From the NCBI RefSeq assembly GCF_022763345.1, contig NZ_JALEGS010000035.1:1-64000 (forward strand): 64,000 bases of DNA. Direction: 5' to 3'. Below are positions 49,682-59,073 of this stretch, piece by piece. Numbering within the stretch: the stretch's first letter is position 1; each line of letters opens with the position of its first letter. The notes under the pieces were generated by a model. It was not told the DNA's origin. It did not search any database and was given only the letters and a program-made list of their open reading frames with translations. A program made the translations under genes and the position numbers. The stretch comes from Phaeodactylibacter sp. GTDB lineage: Bacteria; Bacteroidota; Bacteroidia; Chitinophagales; Saprospiraceae.

Positions 49682-51190
49682 TTATTTTTGTTTAAATACT
49701 GCCTTAATAAAATTAGCACCATTACTCCATCGCTTACCGGCACTAGTCACATAAGCCTCCACATCAAAATCATTAACCTCCGATCCGGAGAGTAACAGTG
49801 TAAACTCCTGCGGTTCGACTTGAAAGTGAAGTGCCTCACTAACGGAAATTGAATCGTTTTGAGACGATACGCTTGAAGCTGTTTTTATCTGAAAGGTCTT
49901 TCCGATGGTATTTGCTGCCCATTCATTCGTGACATAGTCGTTGTTGGCATGGAAAATCTTAGTGGCAAGGTTACCAAGTAAGGAATTCACTCTTTGTTGT
50001 GGATGCTTACCGCCAATCGTAGCATAGTAATTGGAGATGTTCTGAGACAGCATAACCGTACATGCTCTCGAACTCCTGGCTGTTGTTTGAAACATCATAT
50101 CCTCTTCGCTGAGGAAATATTGTGACTCATCTACCCACATGAATACGGGCACAGGGTACTTCTTTGTGTCCCTACGTTCTACTGCCTGTTGCCATAATCT
50201 CTTATAGATTGACTGGGCATAAATACCTAATTGCAAGTACTTCTTTATCGGGAAGTCCAGAACGATAATTTTTCCTTCAAAGGTTACCTCCGGCAAAATC
50301 TCTTCGCTGGTGGTTCCAGCAAAATACTCAGCCAGTAAGCCTGAACGAAAAGGACTCGCAAAAGCATAGAAATACTCTGTAATGGAGCTACGAGTCTTTT
50401 CAGCCAGAATAGCAAAATCAGTAAGGAAGTATCCCTTAACCACCTCTAAAGTAGTACTGTCTTGTTTATTCAATTCTTGGTTCTCTGCCCATACCATGCA
50501 GTAGATAGTGTAACTGTTATTTGCCCACTCATTTAGATTGTTATAGGCTTCTTCGTTTCCATCGCTGCTGAGCCCCACAAGCTGGTTGTAATCATTACGA
50601 TAATCTTGTCCTGTCGGAGCCTCACGAATGACCTTGGTAATGTTCGCCACCGTGATGTCTTGCCTGGATAGTTTTAGCAGATCAATTGAGGCTTTGATGA
50701 GTCTCTGTAATGCCATATCCCAGAAAGGATCATCGCCGGAACCGGCACCTCCTCCATTTAAACGATTGCCCATTTTCGCTAAGGAAGTAAAGAGAGCTAC
50801 AAGGTTCTCAGTTTGACCTGCTCCCTCTCCTTCTCTGGTCAACTCATACTCTAGGGGATTGAAACGATACTTACTCTGTTCGCTAAAGATCAAGAGGTCT
50901 TTGCTACGACCTGTTTGCTTAGCATATTCAATCCACAACTCCGTTTCATCTACCTTGCCGGTTAGAATTATTCCGCCAAATCCTGAGCGTAAAAAAGACA
51001 TCGCTAATGCTCGGCCACTGCCCGAAGTTTTGCCCGACCCGATGCCTCCAAAAATCTGCACTCCTCGCACGGCATCACGTACCGTCCAGATGTCATCAGG
51101 ATGGTCTGAAAAAGCGATCAATGGATGGTCAAGATCAGTGACCTTTTTACTAAACTTTCTTGTCATTCTCTTTGAGATTTTTTCTTTCAT
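49682..51190 (-). CDS. type IV coupling protein-like ATPase, soluble (copy B)
   Basis: 502 residues from ATG 51190. Walker A GGIGSGKTSGSGR and Walker B FMWVDESQYFLS; the QTTARSSRACTVMLSQNISNYY block matches copy A. No N-terminal membrane helix. Divergent from relaxase B with oriT candidate B in between. Same role as copy A: feeding the relaxosome to the transfer channel. Confidence 0.82.
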   Translation of the reverse strand: MKEKISKRMTRKFSKKVTDLDHPLIAFSDHPDDIWTVRDAVRGVQIFGGIGSGKTSGSGRALAMSFLRSGFGGIILTGKVDETELWIEYAKQTGRSKDLLIFSEQSKYRFNPLEYELTREGEGAGQTENLVALFTSLAKMGNRLNGGGAGSGDDPFWDMALQRLIKASIDLLKLSRQDITVANITKVIREAPTGQDYRNDYNQLVGLSSDGNEEAYNNLNEWANNSYTIYCMVWAENQELNKQDSTTLEVVKGYFLTDFAILAEKTRSSITEYFYAFASPFRSGLLAEYFAGTTSEEILPEVTFEGKIIVLDFPIKKYLQLGIYAQSIYKRLWQQAVERRDTKKYPVPVFMWVDESQYFLSEEDMMFQTTARSSRACTVMLSQNISNYYATIGGKHPQQRVNSLLGNLATKIFHANNDYVTNEWAANTIGKTFQIKTASSVSSQNDSISVSEALHFQVEPQEFTLLLSGSEVNDFDVEAYVTSAGKRWSNGANFIKAVFKQK

Positions 51191-51249
51191 CAGCAAAATA
51201 GCTGATCTCAAATCTACTCTTTGTAGTGACCGAAATAGTACTATCGGCT

Positions 51250-51395
51250 TCTCCCCGTTCCAGTTTTCCCGCGTTTTCCAAATTCACCCTATTGCACTGA
51301 TTTTCAATCACTGCTACCTTGCGAATAAGTCCTCTAGCTGTGCTAAGGGGAGACGCCTGTAACTAAAATTTAAACTAGTCAAAACGAGCTAAAAC
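51250..51395. other. candidate oriT (copy B)
   Basis: Nearly base-for-base copy of the module A region between T4CP and relaxase. Both keep the pairable TAGC-TGT-GCTA block, the AT-rich ACTAGTCAAAACGAGC end, and a CCCTATTGCA stretch. nic not identified. Confidence 0.6.
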
Positions 51396-54221
51396 ATGCT
51401 AAGAATTACCGTAAGTAAGTCCGCATCCGGTGCCACTAAATACTTTAGCGAGGGTTTGACTAAATCAGATTATTACGCCGAGAAGGGCGAAATAATCGGT
51501 CAATGGCGCGGTCGATTAGCAGAGCGAATCGGCCTCCACGGCGACGTAAAAAGAGATGAATTTGCAGCTATTGCCGAGAACCAGAATCCGGTCTCCGGCG
51601 AACAATTGACAGCGCGTAATTCAAGCTCGCGACGGGTCGGATATGACTTCACTTTCTCCGTTCCTAAATCCGTCTCGATAGTCTATGCTCAGACCAAAGA
51701 TAAAGACATTCTTCGAGCATTTGATGAGGCCGTAAATACCACCATGAATGAGATCGAAGAAAGTGCTGCTACAAGGGTAAGAGCACGCGGAAAAAATACA
51801 AATCGGAATACAGCAAATCTACTCTGGGGAACATTCACACATACCGATGCAAGACCAGTTGGCGGTATTCCTGACCCACATTTACACCAGCATGTATTTG
51901 TATTCAATGCCACTTACGACAAAAAAGAAGGAAAGATAAAGGCTGCTCAATTTGGTGACATCAAACGTAATGCGTCCTATTTTGAGACTGTATTCAACTC
52001 ACGATTAGCAGATAGGCTGCAAGCTGTCGGCTACCAAATTGAGCGCAATGAACGTGATTTTGAACTTGCCGGTTTTGGTCGTTCCACCATTGACAAGTTC
52101 TCCAATCGTACCCGCCAGATCAATGATAAAGCCGACGAGTTAGGCTTGACTTACGAAGAAGACAGAGCCGAACTCGGAGCCAAAACCAGAGCAGGCAAGC
52201 GCACCGGCTATAGCCGGGATGAGCTGCGGCAGCAGTGGGCTTCTCGCCTCACTACTGCCGAAATGGAGTTGATACGCAACGCTAAGAGCGACAACTCTAG
52301 CGGTGGTACCTGGACGCTTGGGAAGGGTAGTGCTATTGAAAAGAAAAAAGGAATAACGCCTGATGAAGCAGTTACCTATGCACTTGATCATGCACTAGAA
52401 AGAAAGTCTGTTGCTACGGATAAAGAGCTGATGACATTAGCTCTCAAGCGGAGCATGGGAGCAGCTACACCAGAGGCTATTAGAGAGGCTCTGGAAAGCC
52501 GTAAAGACCTTCTCAAAGGCAAGGATAGTAAAACGGAAGAAACCATCTATACGACCCGTGAATCGGTAAAAGAAGAGCAAATACTACGAGATAAATCCCG
52601 TAACGGTCGTGGTACATTCAAGCCGCTCAATCCCGATTATGAGATAAAGAATGAGCAATTGACTGCTGAACAGGCCGGAGCCGTGCAGCATGTGCTTAAT
52701 TCCCGTGACTTCATCACCGTTGTTGCCGGTGGTGCCGGCACAGGAAAGACCTGGTCGATCAAAGAAGTTGCTGAAGGAGTACGCGAACAGGGAATCGCTT
52801 TCGGTGCCTTCGCCCCCTCTTCTGCCGCTTCGCGTGAAGTTCAACGTGGTGACGGTTTTAAAAACGCCACCACCATTGCGGAATTACTCCAAAGTGAAAA
52901 GCTGCAAGCCGATGTGAAAGACGGGGTCATCTGGATAGATGAAGCAGGCATGGTCGGCAATCAGACCATGAACCGTATTATCGAAGTAGCCGAAAAGCAG
53001 AATGCCCGTATTCTGTTGACGGGTGATATAAAACAGCATGGCTCCGTAGAAAGGGGGGATGCGCTGCGGATCATTGAGCAGTTCGGCGGCATCAAAGCTG
53101 CTACCATCACGAAGATCCAACGCCAGAAAAATGAGGTTTATAGAAGTGCCATAAAATCCATATCTGGCGGAAACCTGGAAAACGGTTTACAAACGCTGGA
53201 TGAGATGGGAGCTATTAGAGAAGCGGACAGCTTTACAGAAGCCCGCGAAAATGTAGCTGAAGAATACGCTGAAGCTCTCAAACAAAAGGAGAATGTGCTC
53301 ATCGTAGCTACTACTCATAAACAAGGAAAAGCTGTCACTCACACTATCCGAGAGAAGTTAAAGAAAGAAGGCGTAATCCGTGGAAAGGAGCGGATTTATA
53401 CCACTCAGCAAAACCTGTCCCTGACCGACGCAGAAAAGCAAGACCCAACGAATTATCAGAAAGGACTAGTCATACAATTCCATCAAAATGTAAAGGGCGG
53501 TATAAAACGTGGCACTAAGTACCAGGTTTTAGGCAAAGACGAAAACGGCGCAATACGTGTCACCACTCCTGACAGAAAAGAGGAAAGAACGTTGCCCCTA
53601 GAAGCAGCTAGTAAGTTTTCCGTGTATCGTTTAGCGGCAACACCTCTTGCGGTTGGCGACCAGATTAGAATTACTCAAAACGGATTTTCTAATGAGAAAA
53701 AACGTCTCAATAACGGGAACACCCTCACAGTAAAAGGATTTGACAAGAAAGGAAATATCATTGCCTCCACGGGCAGGAATGATGTGACCCTCGACCGACA
53801 CTTTGGAAACCTAACTCATGGTTACTATACCACCTCTCCTGCCTCTCAGGGAAAATCCGTCAACCGTGTGATATTGATGCAATCCTCCATGACCGGAAGA
53901 GCTGCAAGTAAAGAGCAGTTCTACGTTTCCGCTTCTAGGGGAAAGTTTGAAATCTCCATCCATACCGATGATAAACAGGGTTTGATGCAATCCGTCCAGC
54001 GTTCCGCACAACGGATGACTGCATCCGAACTCGCCTCTCAACAACAATCACAAGAGAAGGGCATAAAAGACAAGCTTAAAGTGATCGGCTCCATTTATCG
54101 GGCAGGAAAATCTAAGCTTGAAAGCGTCGGAAATAAGTGGCAAAATCAAAAGGATAAAGTGATCAGCATGATTCCTAAACCACCTCAACCAGTGAAGAAT
54201 GCACCAGTCAGAACAAAGTAA
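51396..54221 (+). CDS. MobF (TrwC/TraI-type) relaxase-helicase (copy B)
   Basis: 941 residues, the same length as copy A. Tyr pair at 26-27, His triad PHLHQH (162-166), Walker A GAGTGKT and Walker B WIDEAGMV all kept. Changes cluster between residues about 300 and 330 and near 640-700, so catalytic parts are under stronger selection. Overlaps the next gene by 23 bases as in copy A. Confidence 0.95.
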   Translation: MLRITVSKSASGATKYFSEGLTKSDYYAEKGEIIGQWRGRLAERIGLHGDVKRDEFAAIAENQNPVSGEQLTARNSSSRRVGYDFTFSVPKSVSIVYAQTKDKDILRAFDEAVNTTMNEIEESAATRVRARGKNTNRNTANLLWGTFTHTDARPVGGIPDPHLHQHVFVFNATYDKKEGKIKAAQFGDIKRNASYFETVFNSRLADRLQAVGYQIERNERDFELAGFGRSTIDKFSNRTRQINDKADELGLTYEEDRAELGAKTRAGKRTGYSRDELRQQWASRLTTAEMELIRNAKSDNSSGGTWTLGKGSAIEKKKGITPDEAVTYALDHALERKSVATDKELMTLALKRSMGAATPEAIREALESRKDLLKGKDSKTEETIYTTRESVKEEQILRDKSRNGRGTFKPLNPDYEIKNEQLTAEQAGAVQHVLNSRDFITVVAGGAGTGKTWSIKEVAEGVREQGIAFGAFAPSSAASREVQRGDGFKNATTIAELLQSEKLQADVKDGVIWIDEAGMVGNQTMNRIIEVAEKQNARILLTGDIKQHGSVERGDALRIIEQFGGIKAATITKIQRQKNEVYRSAIKSISGGNLENGLQTLDEMGAIREADSFTEARENVAEEYAEALKQKENVLIVATTHKQGKAVTHTIREKLKKEGVIRGKERIYTTQQNLSLTDAEKQDPTNYQKGLVIQFHQNVKGGIKRGTKYQVLGKDENGAIRVTTPDRKEERTLPLEAASKFSVYRLAATPLAVGDQIRITQNGFSNEKKRLNNGNTLTVKGFDKKGNIIASTGRNDVTLDRHFGNLTHGYYTTSPASQGKSVNRVILMQSSMTGRAASKEQFYVSASRGKFEISIHTDDKQGLMQSVQRSAQRMTASELASQQQSQEKGIKDKLKVIGSIYRAGKSKLESVGNKWQNQKDKVISMIPKPPQPVKNAPVRTK

Positions 54222-54597
54222 ATCCATACCTGAGTTTCTCCGCTATAAGCACGGTTCATCTGCTGCTGTAAAAGGTTTAGGAAATAATCCGTTTTACGGC
54301 CTCGCTCATGAACGCGACGGTATGTCCGTAGCTCTCAAATTCACAACTGCGCTCGGAGAACAAAAGGCTATCCATTATCACGACCTTGTATCACCAATGG
54401 AATACAATGGCGACACAGAAATACAATTGTGCACAACCCGAATACAGGTCATAATCGTAGGGAAAAACCTACAACAGCTATTCGATAATATCATTCAACA
54501 TCGCGTCATCTGGATCAAGGAACCTGACAGCTCGTTCACCGACGTAGAGAAAGATGAGGTGCAGGTTTCATCCATTCGCTTTGAGGATTTTCAGTAG
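54199..54597 (+). CDS. conserved hypothetical protein overlapping the relaxase end (copy B)
   Basis: 132 residues, almost the same as the module A protein, with differences mainly near residues 18-26 and 115-125. Same 23-base overlap with the relaxase. Unknown family. Confidence 0.75.
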   Translation: MHQSEQSKSIPEFLRYKHGSSAAVKGLGNNPFYGLAHERDGMSVALKFTTALGEQKAIHYHDLVSPMEYNGDTEIQLCTTRIQVIIVGKNLQQLFDNIIQHRVIWIKEPDSSFTDVEKDEVQVSSIRFEDFQ

Positions 54598-54599
54598 GT

Positions 54600-54791
54600 A
54601 TTTTTTCTCTCAAAATCGCGACTTGGCACGTCTTATTCTACCCTAAATCTATTCAAAGACGCAGGAGCAGCACCGATGTTCCTGCGGCGCAATTTTGTAC
54701 ACCGAATACAGTCAGGAATACACCAAATGCACACTCGAATACAGGAAAAATACAGCTATATTGAGAAGCTACGGAAGAGCTGAAATCTAGT
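54600..54791. other. short GAATACA repeats between genes (module B)
   Basis: About 190 bases without a supported gene. GAATACA-type repeats occur at about 54704, 54716, 54737 and 54747. Similar repeats in the coding sequence of the HTH gene in module A (about 22330-22400) give the NTPN peptide repeats. It may be a remnant of that gene or a protein-binding site. Confidence 0.4.
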
Positions 54792-54832
54792 GTTTGAGGG
54801 CTTCTCGTAGAGGAACCCTCAAACCGATTTTA
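54792..54832. terminator. hairpin between convergent genes (copy B)
   Basis: GTTTGAGGG (54792-54800) pairs with CCCTCAAAC (54816-54824), with TTTT nearby. It serves the hypothetical and SSB genes. Stem bases differ from the module A hairpin at the same place, pairing retained. Confidence 0.7.
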
Positions 54833-55189
54833 TGCAGCGTCCTTTTTTACAAGTGGTGCTTGCTGTATTTTATATGCAAGTACAGAAGCTTCCCTTTTGG
54901 TCACTTCTTTCCCGTCTATGCCTACCAAAAATTCACGATAAGAAATACTGCCGTCAATTTCCAGTCTTGCTCCTTTCTTGTAAGATTTGACCTCCTCTAT
55001 CAGCGCAGGACTGAATACAATGACATCATGCCAAATAGTGGCTTTGTCTTTCCACTCTTCCGTTTCCTTATCCTTATAGGTATCAGTAGTGGCTAGACGT
55101 AAGGCTGCAAAGGTTTTATTCTCTCCTTCGATGATTTTAGCTTCCGCTCCTAGGTTACCGATGAGTTTTACTGTGTTGTTATATGCCAT
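54830..55189 (-). CDS. ssb: single-stranded DNA-binding protein (copy B)
   Basis: 119 residues, same start MAYNNTVKLIGNLGAEA as copy A and only few changes (ends KKDAA). OB-fold motifs as in copy A, with no DDDIPF-type tail. Likely covers transferred ssDNA. Confidence 0.92.
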   Translation of the reverse strand: MAYNNTVKLIGNLGAEAKIIEGENKTFAALRLATTDTYKDKETEEWKDKATIWHDVIVFSPALIEEVKSYKKGARLEIDGSISYREFLVGIDGKEVTKREASVLAYKIQQAPLVKKDAA

Positions 55190-55268
55190 AATTATTCTCC
55201 TTTAATTAGAGTTGATAAAATACCCTGCCCTTGGCATCGGGCAAGGAAAACTTTTAAGCCCGCAGTAT

Positions 55269-55787
55269 TTAGAATAAGGTTTCCTGCCTGCTCTCTTCTT
55301 TGTATTGCTGCCAGTCAGTTGAGTCTGCGTCCTTTTCCAGTAGATACTTCACCAGTTCGACCGCACCTCCTGCTTCTGTTATTTCTGTTTCGGTCAGAAA
55401 GATGCTCCTGTAGCCTGTTTCTGTAATCGGAAGGGGTTGCCTTGCCCTCACCTCAATATGGTCATATAGCGCAACCCATTTGGGTTTATAGGTTATTTCG
55501 ATGTCGATACCTTCCCACCATATTCCGTACTCATACTTTTCAGGGAGCTTTCTGCACATTGGCCAAGATTCATCATCCAAGCTATTAGGGATTTCTACCC
55601 AGTCATGGGCATCCATCAAAGCCTGAAGGCTATCGAAATCTTCCGTTTCTTCTCCTTTATAGTTTCCACAGAAACCGCCCTCGCCAGTTTCCTTATTGTC
55701 ATAATAATGGACGGTGATGTTGGGGCGGTAGTAATATCCGCCCTCTGCTTTTAGATGTTTTTCAAATTCTTCTACAGTCATGGGCAT
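55269..55787 (-). CDS. hypothetical protein with conserved C-terminal tail
   Basis: 172 residues, acidic; begins MPMTVEEFEKHLKAEGGYYYRPN. No family recognised. The last residues KEESRQETLF match the end of the 29-residue module A peptide (REESMQETLF). Six bases after the preceding gene, so the two are likely coupled. Unique to module B as a full-length gene. Confidence 0.6.
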   Translation of the reverse strand: MPMTVEEFEKHLKAEGGYYYRPNITVHYYDNKETGEGGFCGNYKGEETEDFDSLQALMDAHDWVEIPNSLDDESWPMCRKLPEKYEYGIWWEGIDIEITYKPKWVALYDHIEVRARQPLPITETGYRSIFLTETEITEAGGAVELVKYLLEKDADSTDWQQYKEESRQETLF

Positions 55788-55793
55788 TCCCTC

Positions 55794-56162
55794 TTAGTAT
55801 TCACTTGGTAAAATCAGCACTTGGTCAATTAGCCAAAGGTCTATTTGCTCCAATGGAAAATCCGTAAACGGGATTTTGAAGCTTTTGAGCAGGTTGTCAT
55901 TCCCGTCTTCTACCTTTATCAAGGCGGAATTATCTTCCTTTACAATTAGCTTCCACACTTGGAAAGACTCTCCGTCCAAAGCTGGAATTTCGCAATAGCC
56001 AAAAATGAAGTCGATAAGCCAATAAGCACTTGCCTGTTCTGCTAAATACTTCACCCCGTCCGTATATTTATGCTCAGGAAATAACGGGTTAAAATAGTAT
56101 TGCTCCGTTCCTGTAAATTCCTTTAGGCCTAATTTGAGTTTATTTGCATCCTTCTTTTCCAT
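55794..56162 (-). CDS. hypothetical protein
   Basis: 122 residues, no signal peptide. Aromatic- and acid-rich (EQYYFNPLFPEHKYTDGVKYLAEQASAYWLIDFIFGY). No known family. First gene of the leftward unit after the structured leader; its start is the module B equivalent of 19594. Confidence 0.6.
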   Translation of the reverse strand: MEKKDANKLKLGLKEFTGTEQYYFNPLFPEHKYTDGVKYLAEQASAYWLIDFIFGYCEIPALDGESFQVWKLIVKEDNSALIKVEDGNDNLLKSFKIPFTDFPLEQIDLWLIDQVLILPSEY

Positions 56163-56164
56163 TT

Positions 56165-56345
56165 TCTTCCACTTAGTTGTTATTAAAGGGTTATAGCTGT
56201 CTCGCTTTACCCTTCTGCCTTCCGGCGAGGATGGGGTAGCAACTACAAAGAAAAATCGGTGAGAGTGGTGCGGGCAGCCCGTCCGGGCAACACGGTCGCA
56301 ACCTATTTTTATTGCTAGGCGCGAGGGTGAAATCCTTAGAAGAAA
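56165..56345 (-). promoter_or_regulatory. structured leader family, member 2
   Basis: Matches 19606-19795 in most bases, including CCTTCTGCCTTCCGGCGAGG and a TATTTTTATTGCTAGGCG block. The internal hairpin has stem GCCCG/CGGGC instead of GTGAGCC/GGCTCAC, so the structure is kept by compensating changes. Confidence 0.6.
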
Positions 56346-56370
56346 TTTATGATGCTATTGAAAAGAAAAA

Positions 56371-57366
56371 TTAAGAAGCTTTCTGCTGTTCCTGCCAGTG
56401 CTGGTTATAATCCTTATAGCCTTGGTATAGATGATTCTGTGGTTTAACAACATCTCCAAGCTCATCCTGAAATAGCTTGGTCGTTTTCTCCCCTGCACTA
56501 TCATTGTCGAAAAACGTGTATATAGCTTGGTAATTCTGAGAACGGATAAAATCCATAGCTCTCCGTCTCATATTCACCATATTGAGCACTACAACATCAA
56601 CAGGAAGTACAGGGATATTTTTGATGGTCAGTACCGTCAAAAAGTCCATAAAGCCTTCAAAGACGGCTACCTCATCACCCTTTGACCCAGGAATAAAGCT
56701 GATGTCTTTTGCTGTATTTCTATCATGTGCATCTTGTGCTTTTAATATTCCTTTGAAATACTTGTCGCGGCACTCATAATCGCCCGACTCATTAGCAAAA
56801 CCAAGAGTCTGGTATGATTTACCAGTCTGTGCATTGGTATATTTTATACATGCCAAATATGGCAGGGCTAGTTTGTGATTGATACAACGCTCTCCTGCTA
56901 AGTAGCCGATTAGGGCTTTATCCCAAATTTTTTCAGTAGTACTCTCTATTTTTAAGCTCCCTTGATCCTTTTGGCTGGGAGCACCCTGCCCCGCTAATGA
57001 CATATTTTCAAACAGCGGTAGTTTTTTTACTTTATTCCATGAGATAGGCTGTCCTCTGTGAGGAAATAGATTTCTCAAAATATTTAGAGATTCACTCACA
57101 GATACATTTTCATGTAATTTAAGGAATCCGATCACGTTACCATTGCCTTTCACATCCCCTCTTCCAAAATCGTTCCATATCCATTTACCTCCTAGATAAG
57201 AGGTATGAAAGCTTGGTTCTTTTTCATATCTGAATGGTGAATTATACCAATATTCATGCCCGCTTTTGGTGATTTTAACAGGCTCATGCCCAAACACACT
57301 TAGGAGTTCTGGCAGAGAAATATTCTCTTTTGCCCATTGTGCATTATAGCTAAATACTTCAGACAT
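56371..57366 (-). CDS. Toprim-domain DNA primase-like protein (copy B)
   Basis: 331 residues, starts MSEVFSYNAQWAKENISLPELL. Same N-terminal zinc-ribbon-like region without the cysteines (PSFHTSYLGGKWIWNDFGRGDVKGNGNVIGFL), Toprim Glu in EVAVFEGFMDFL and DxD in FDNDSAGEKTT. The middle (about 110-140) differs from copy A. Confidence 0.88.
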   Translation of the reverse strand: MSEVFSYNAQWAKENISLPELLSVFGHEPVKITKSGHEYWYNSPFRYEKEPSFHTSYLGGKWIWNDFGRGDVKGNGNVIGFLKLHENVSVSESLNILRNLFPHRGQPISWNKVKKLPLFENMSLAGQGAPSQKDQGSLKIESTTEKIWDKALIGYLAGERCINHKLALPYLACIKYTNAQTGKSYQTLGFANESGDYECRDKYFKGILKAQDAHDRNTAKDISFIPGSKGDEVAVFEGFMDFLTVLTIKNIPVLPVDVVVLNMVNMRRRAMDFIRSQNYQAIYTFFDNDSAGEKTTKLFQDELGDVVKPQNHLYQGYKDYNQHWQEQQKAS

Positions 57367-57397
57367 GAGTCAATTATCATAATAAAGAAATCTTGTT

Positions 57398-57413
57398 ATC
57401 GTGCTAGCACGAT
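57398..57413. other. palindromic partition-type site
   Basis: ATCGTGCTAGCACGAT, a perfect 16-base palindrome, at the end of the partition operon. Half-sites recur upstream of parA, so it is probably a binding site of the RHH partition protein. Confidence 0.5.
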
Positions 57414-57712
57414 TAACGGCTTTCTTGTTTTTTTAAATTGGTTTCATAATGCTCAAAGCACTTAACCAATAATTCAGACATAGTTACGTCGTTGTTTACA
57501 GCATAATTCTTAAATCTTTTCCTGAATGAATTGGGAACTTTGAAGTTAAGCGGGCGTATCTCCTCTTTCACAACTTTTGTAAGCTGAGTATTTGGTTTTT
57601 CCTTAGTTTTCTCGTTAGTGACAACTTCCGCCAGATTGTTACTGGCTTCATCTTCTTTGGGTGGCAACCCTTTCCTCATCATAGATTTGCTTGGTTTTTT
57701 TAGATTAGCCAT
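57413..57712 (-). CDS. RHH partition partner protein (ParG/CopG-like)
   Basis: 99 residues. A basic, disordered N-terminus (MANLKKPSKSMMRKGLPPKED) is followed by an RHH fold (IRPLNFKVPNSFRKRFKNYAVNNDVTMSELLVKCFEHYE). This is the layout of ParG-type proteins that pair with ParA. It overlaps parA by 8 bases. Confidence 0.78.
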   Translation of the reverse strand: MANLKKPSKSMMRKGLPPKEDEASNNLAEVVTNEKTKEKPNTQLTKVVKEEIRPLNFKVPNSFRKRFKNYAVNNDVTMSELLVKCFEHYETNLKKQESR

Positions 57713-58355
57713 ATTTCACCTCCGCTTCTTCAAGTTTTTGAATTCTGTCATATATATTTTGTATGAGCTTATCTACGACTGCGTTTATTGAATCATATTT
57801 AGTCTCATTTGCAGCCAAGCCTGTATCAGAACATTGTCCGATAGAAGTCTTTTCCATAATCATTCCTAGGAATGTATAGCCTGTTGCTTCAATATATTCC
57901 TGAGCAGCTTCCAGTTCATTTTTACTACTCCCTACTCTACTCAAACATATTCCTATTCTTTCCCTGGCTATACCTTTCTTTTTTAGTTCGTGTGCAAGTT
58001 TAACTTGCGGCTCAAGATCATCAGCGGTAACTCCGGTAGGCAAAATTATGTAATCGCAGACCTTTGCTATTTCGAGCGTTTGAATATCTGCCTGCCCTGC
58101 CCCATCAAAAATTATCAGGTCATAGCTCTCTTGATTTTTTAGTGCATCTTGAACAGAAGAAAATGGTTCAACTGAGATTTTTGGTCTAAAATTATTATCC
58201 ATTCTTTTTCTGTTCCATGTGGTTGAAGTGGATTGCTTAAGATCCATGTCCGCTATCTTCACTTCCCACTTGTTTCTTGCGTATTCTACTGCCAATGCTC
58301 TGGTGAGAGTTGATTTTCCGACACCTCCCTTTTGCGAAAGAATTCCTATTTTCAT
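57705..58355 (-). CDS. parA: ParA-type partition ATPase
   Basis: 216 residues. Deviant Walker A KGGVGKST (residues 9-16), switch region MDLKQSTSTTW, Walker B DLIIFDGAGQAD, and a VGSSKNELEAAQEYIEATG part. Short ParA of the type Ib/ParF kind, which use small RHH partners such as the gene that follows. Only module B has it, so module A probably relies on other means. Confidence 0.94.
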   Translation of the reverse strand: MKIGILSQKGGVGKSTLTRALAVEYARNKWEVKIADMDLKQSTSTTWNRKRMDNNFRPKISVEPFSSVQDALKNQESYDLIIFDGAGQADIQTLEIAKVCDYIILPTGVTADDLEPQVKLAHELKKKGIARERIGICLSRVGSSKNELEAAQEYIEATGYTFLGMIMEKTSIGQCSDTGLAANETKYDSINAVVDKLIQNIYDRIQKLEEAEVKYG

Positions 58356-58441
58356 TTCTTCTCCGATTAGTTCACCTTATTCTAAGGTTCAGAGAGGGGA
58401 GAAAGAAAGAAAAAACGCAACCAAGATATATGGAAAACAAG

Positions 58442-58628
58442 TTATCGTGCTAGACCGATGTAAATAAATCACGTTAGCAAGTTATCGTGCTATATATTTT
58501 TCTACTTAGCACGAAATAGCGATATAAAGAAAACTGGTTTTCTCTTTTTCTTGCTAAACACCAATCTTTAAATCGTTAAAAAAAGAAATCTTGCTATCTG
58601 CTTAAAAAGAGAGAAAGAAAGCACGATA
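58442..58628. repeat. candidate partition centromere
   Basis: TATCGTGCTA or its complement appears at 58444 and 58484, with partial copies (TAGCACGA at 58507, GCACGATA at 58621). Together with the palindrome at 57398 they bracket parA and its partner, as centromere or operator repeats often do. Also covers the parA promoter. Confidence 0.6.
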
Positions 58629-58664
58629 TATTCCCATAGTGCACTAGCTCGAAAAATCTCTCTT

Positions 58665-58765
58665 TTTTACTTTCAATAGCAATAGTATAATTTATTCGCG
58701 TTAGCGAATTCAATATTGTCTAGTGTTAAATAGTGTTATTTATTAAGTTAGTGTAGTGTTATGTA
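58665..58765. other. origin accessory region B
   Basis: Shares with module A the inverted repeat ATTCGC-GTTA-GCGAAT (about 58695-58710), TTTCAATAGCAAT, and several TAGTGTTA direct repeats. Very AT-rich. Probably a part of the origin recognised by host factors. Confidence 0.5.
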
Positions 58766-58817
58766 GCTTGTAAACCTCCTGAAATTTTGGAAATCTGTAC
58801 TTTTGAGAGAAGAGGGC

Positions 58818-59068
58818 ATTCCTGAAGTTCCGTACGTCTATTCCTAATATTCCGAACGTGTATTCCTGAAGTTCCGTACGTCTATTCCTAATATTCCGAA
58901 CGTGTATTCCTGAAGTTCCGTACGTCTTTTAGTTATTAAAAAGCAGTAGTAAATAGTATTTGTATAGTAATTAGACAGCCATTTTCAGAAAGAATTCCTG
59001 AAGTTCCGAAAAAACTCCTTGCTAATAGGTTAGATAATGGCTAGGTTCATTCCTGAAGTTCCGAAGAT
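58818..59068. repeat. iterons, replicon B
   Basis: ATTCCTGAAGTTCCG-type repeats (alternating with ATTCCTAATATTCCG) start at 58818, 58840, 58862, 58884 and 58906, all 22 bases apart; further copies are at 58994 (88 bases later) and 59049. The sequence differs from replicon A, apart from TTCCT, so Rep A and Rep B should not compete. Confidence 0.9.
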
Positions 59069-59073
59069 ATAGA

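Noticed and set aside
58438..58628. CRISPR array from the repeated TATCGTGCTA units
   Set aside because: Units are 10 bases, unevenly spaced and partly inverted; fits partition or operator sites, not CRISPR.
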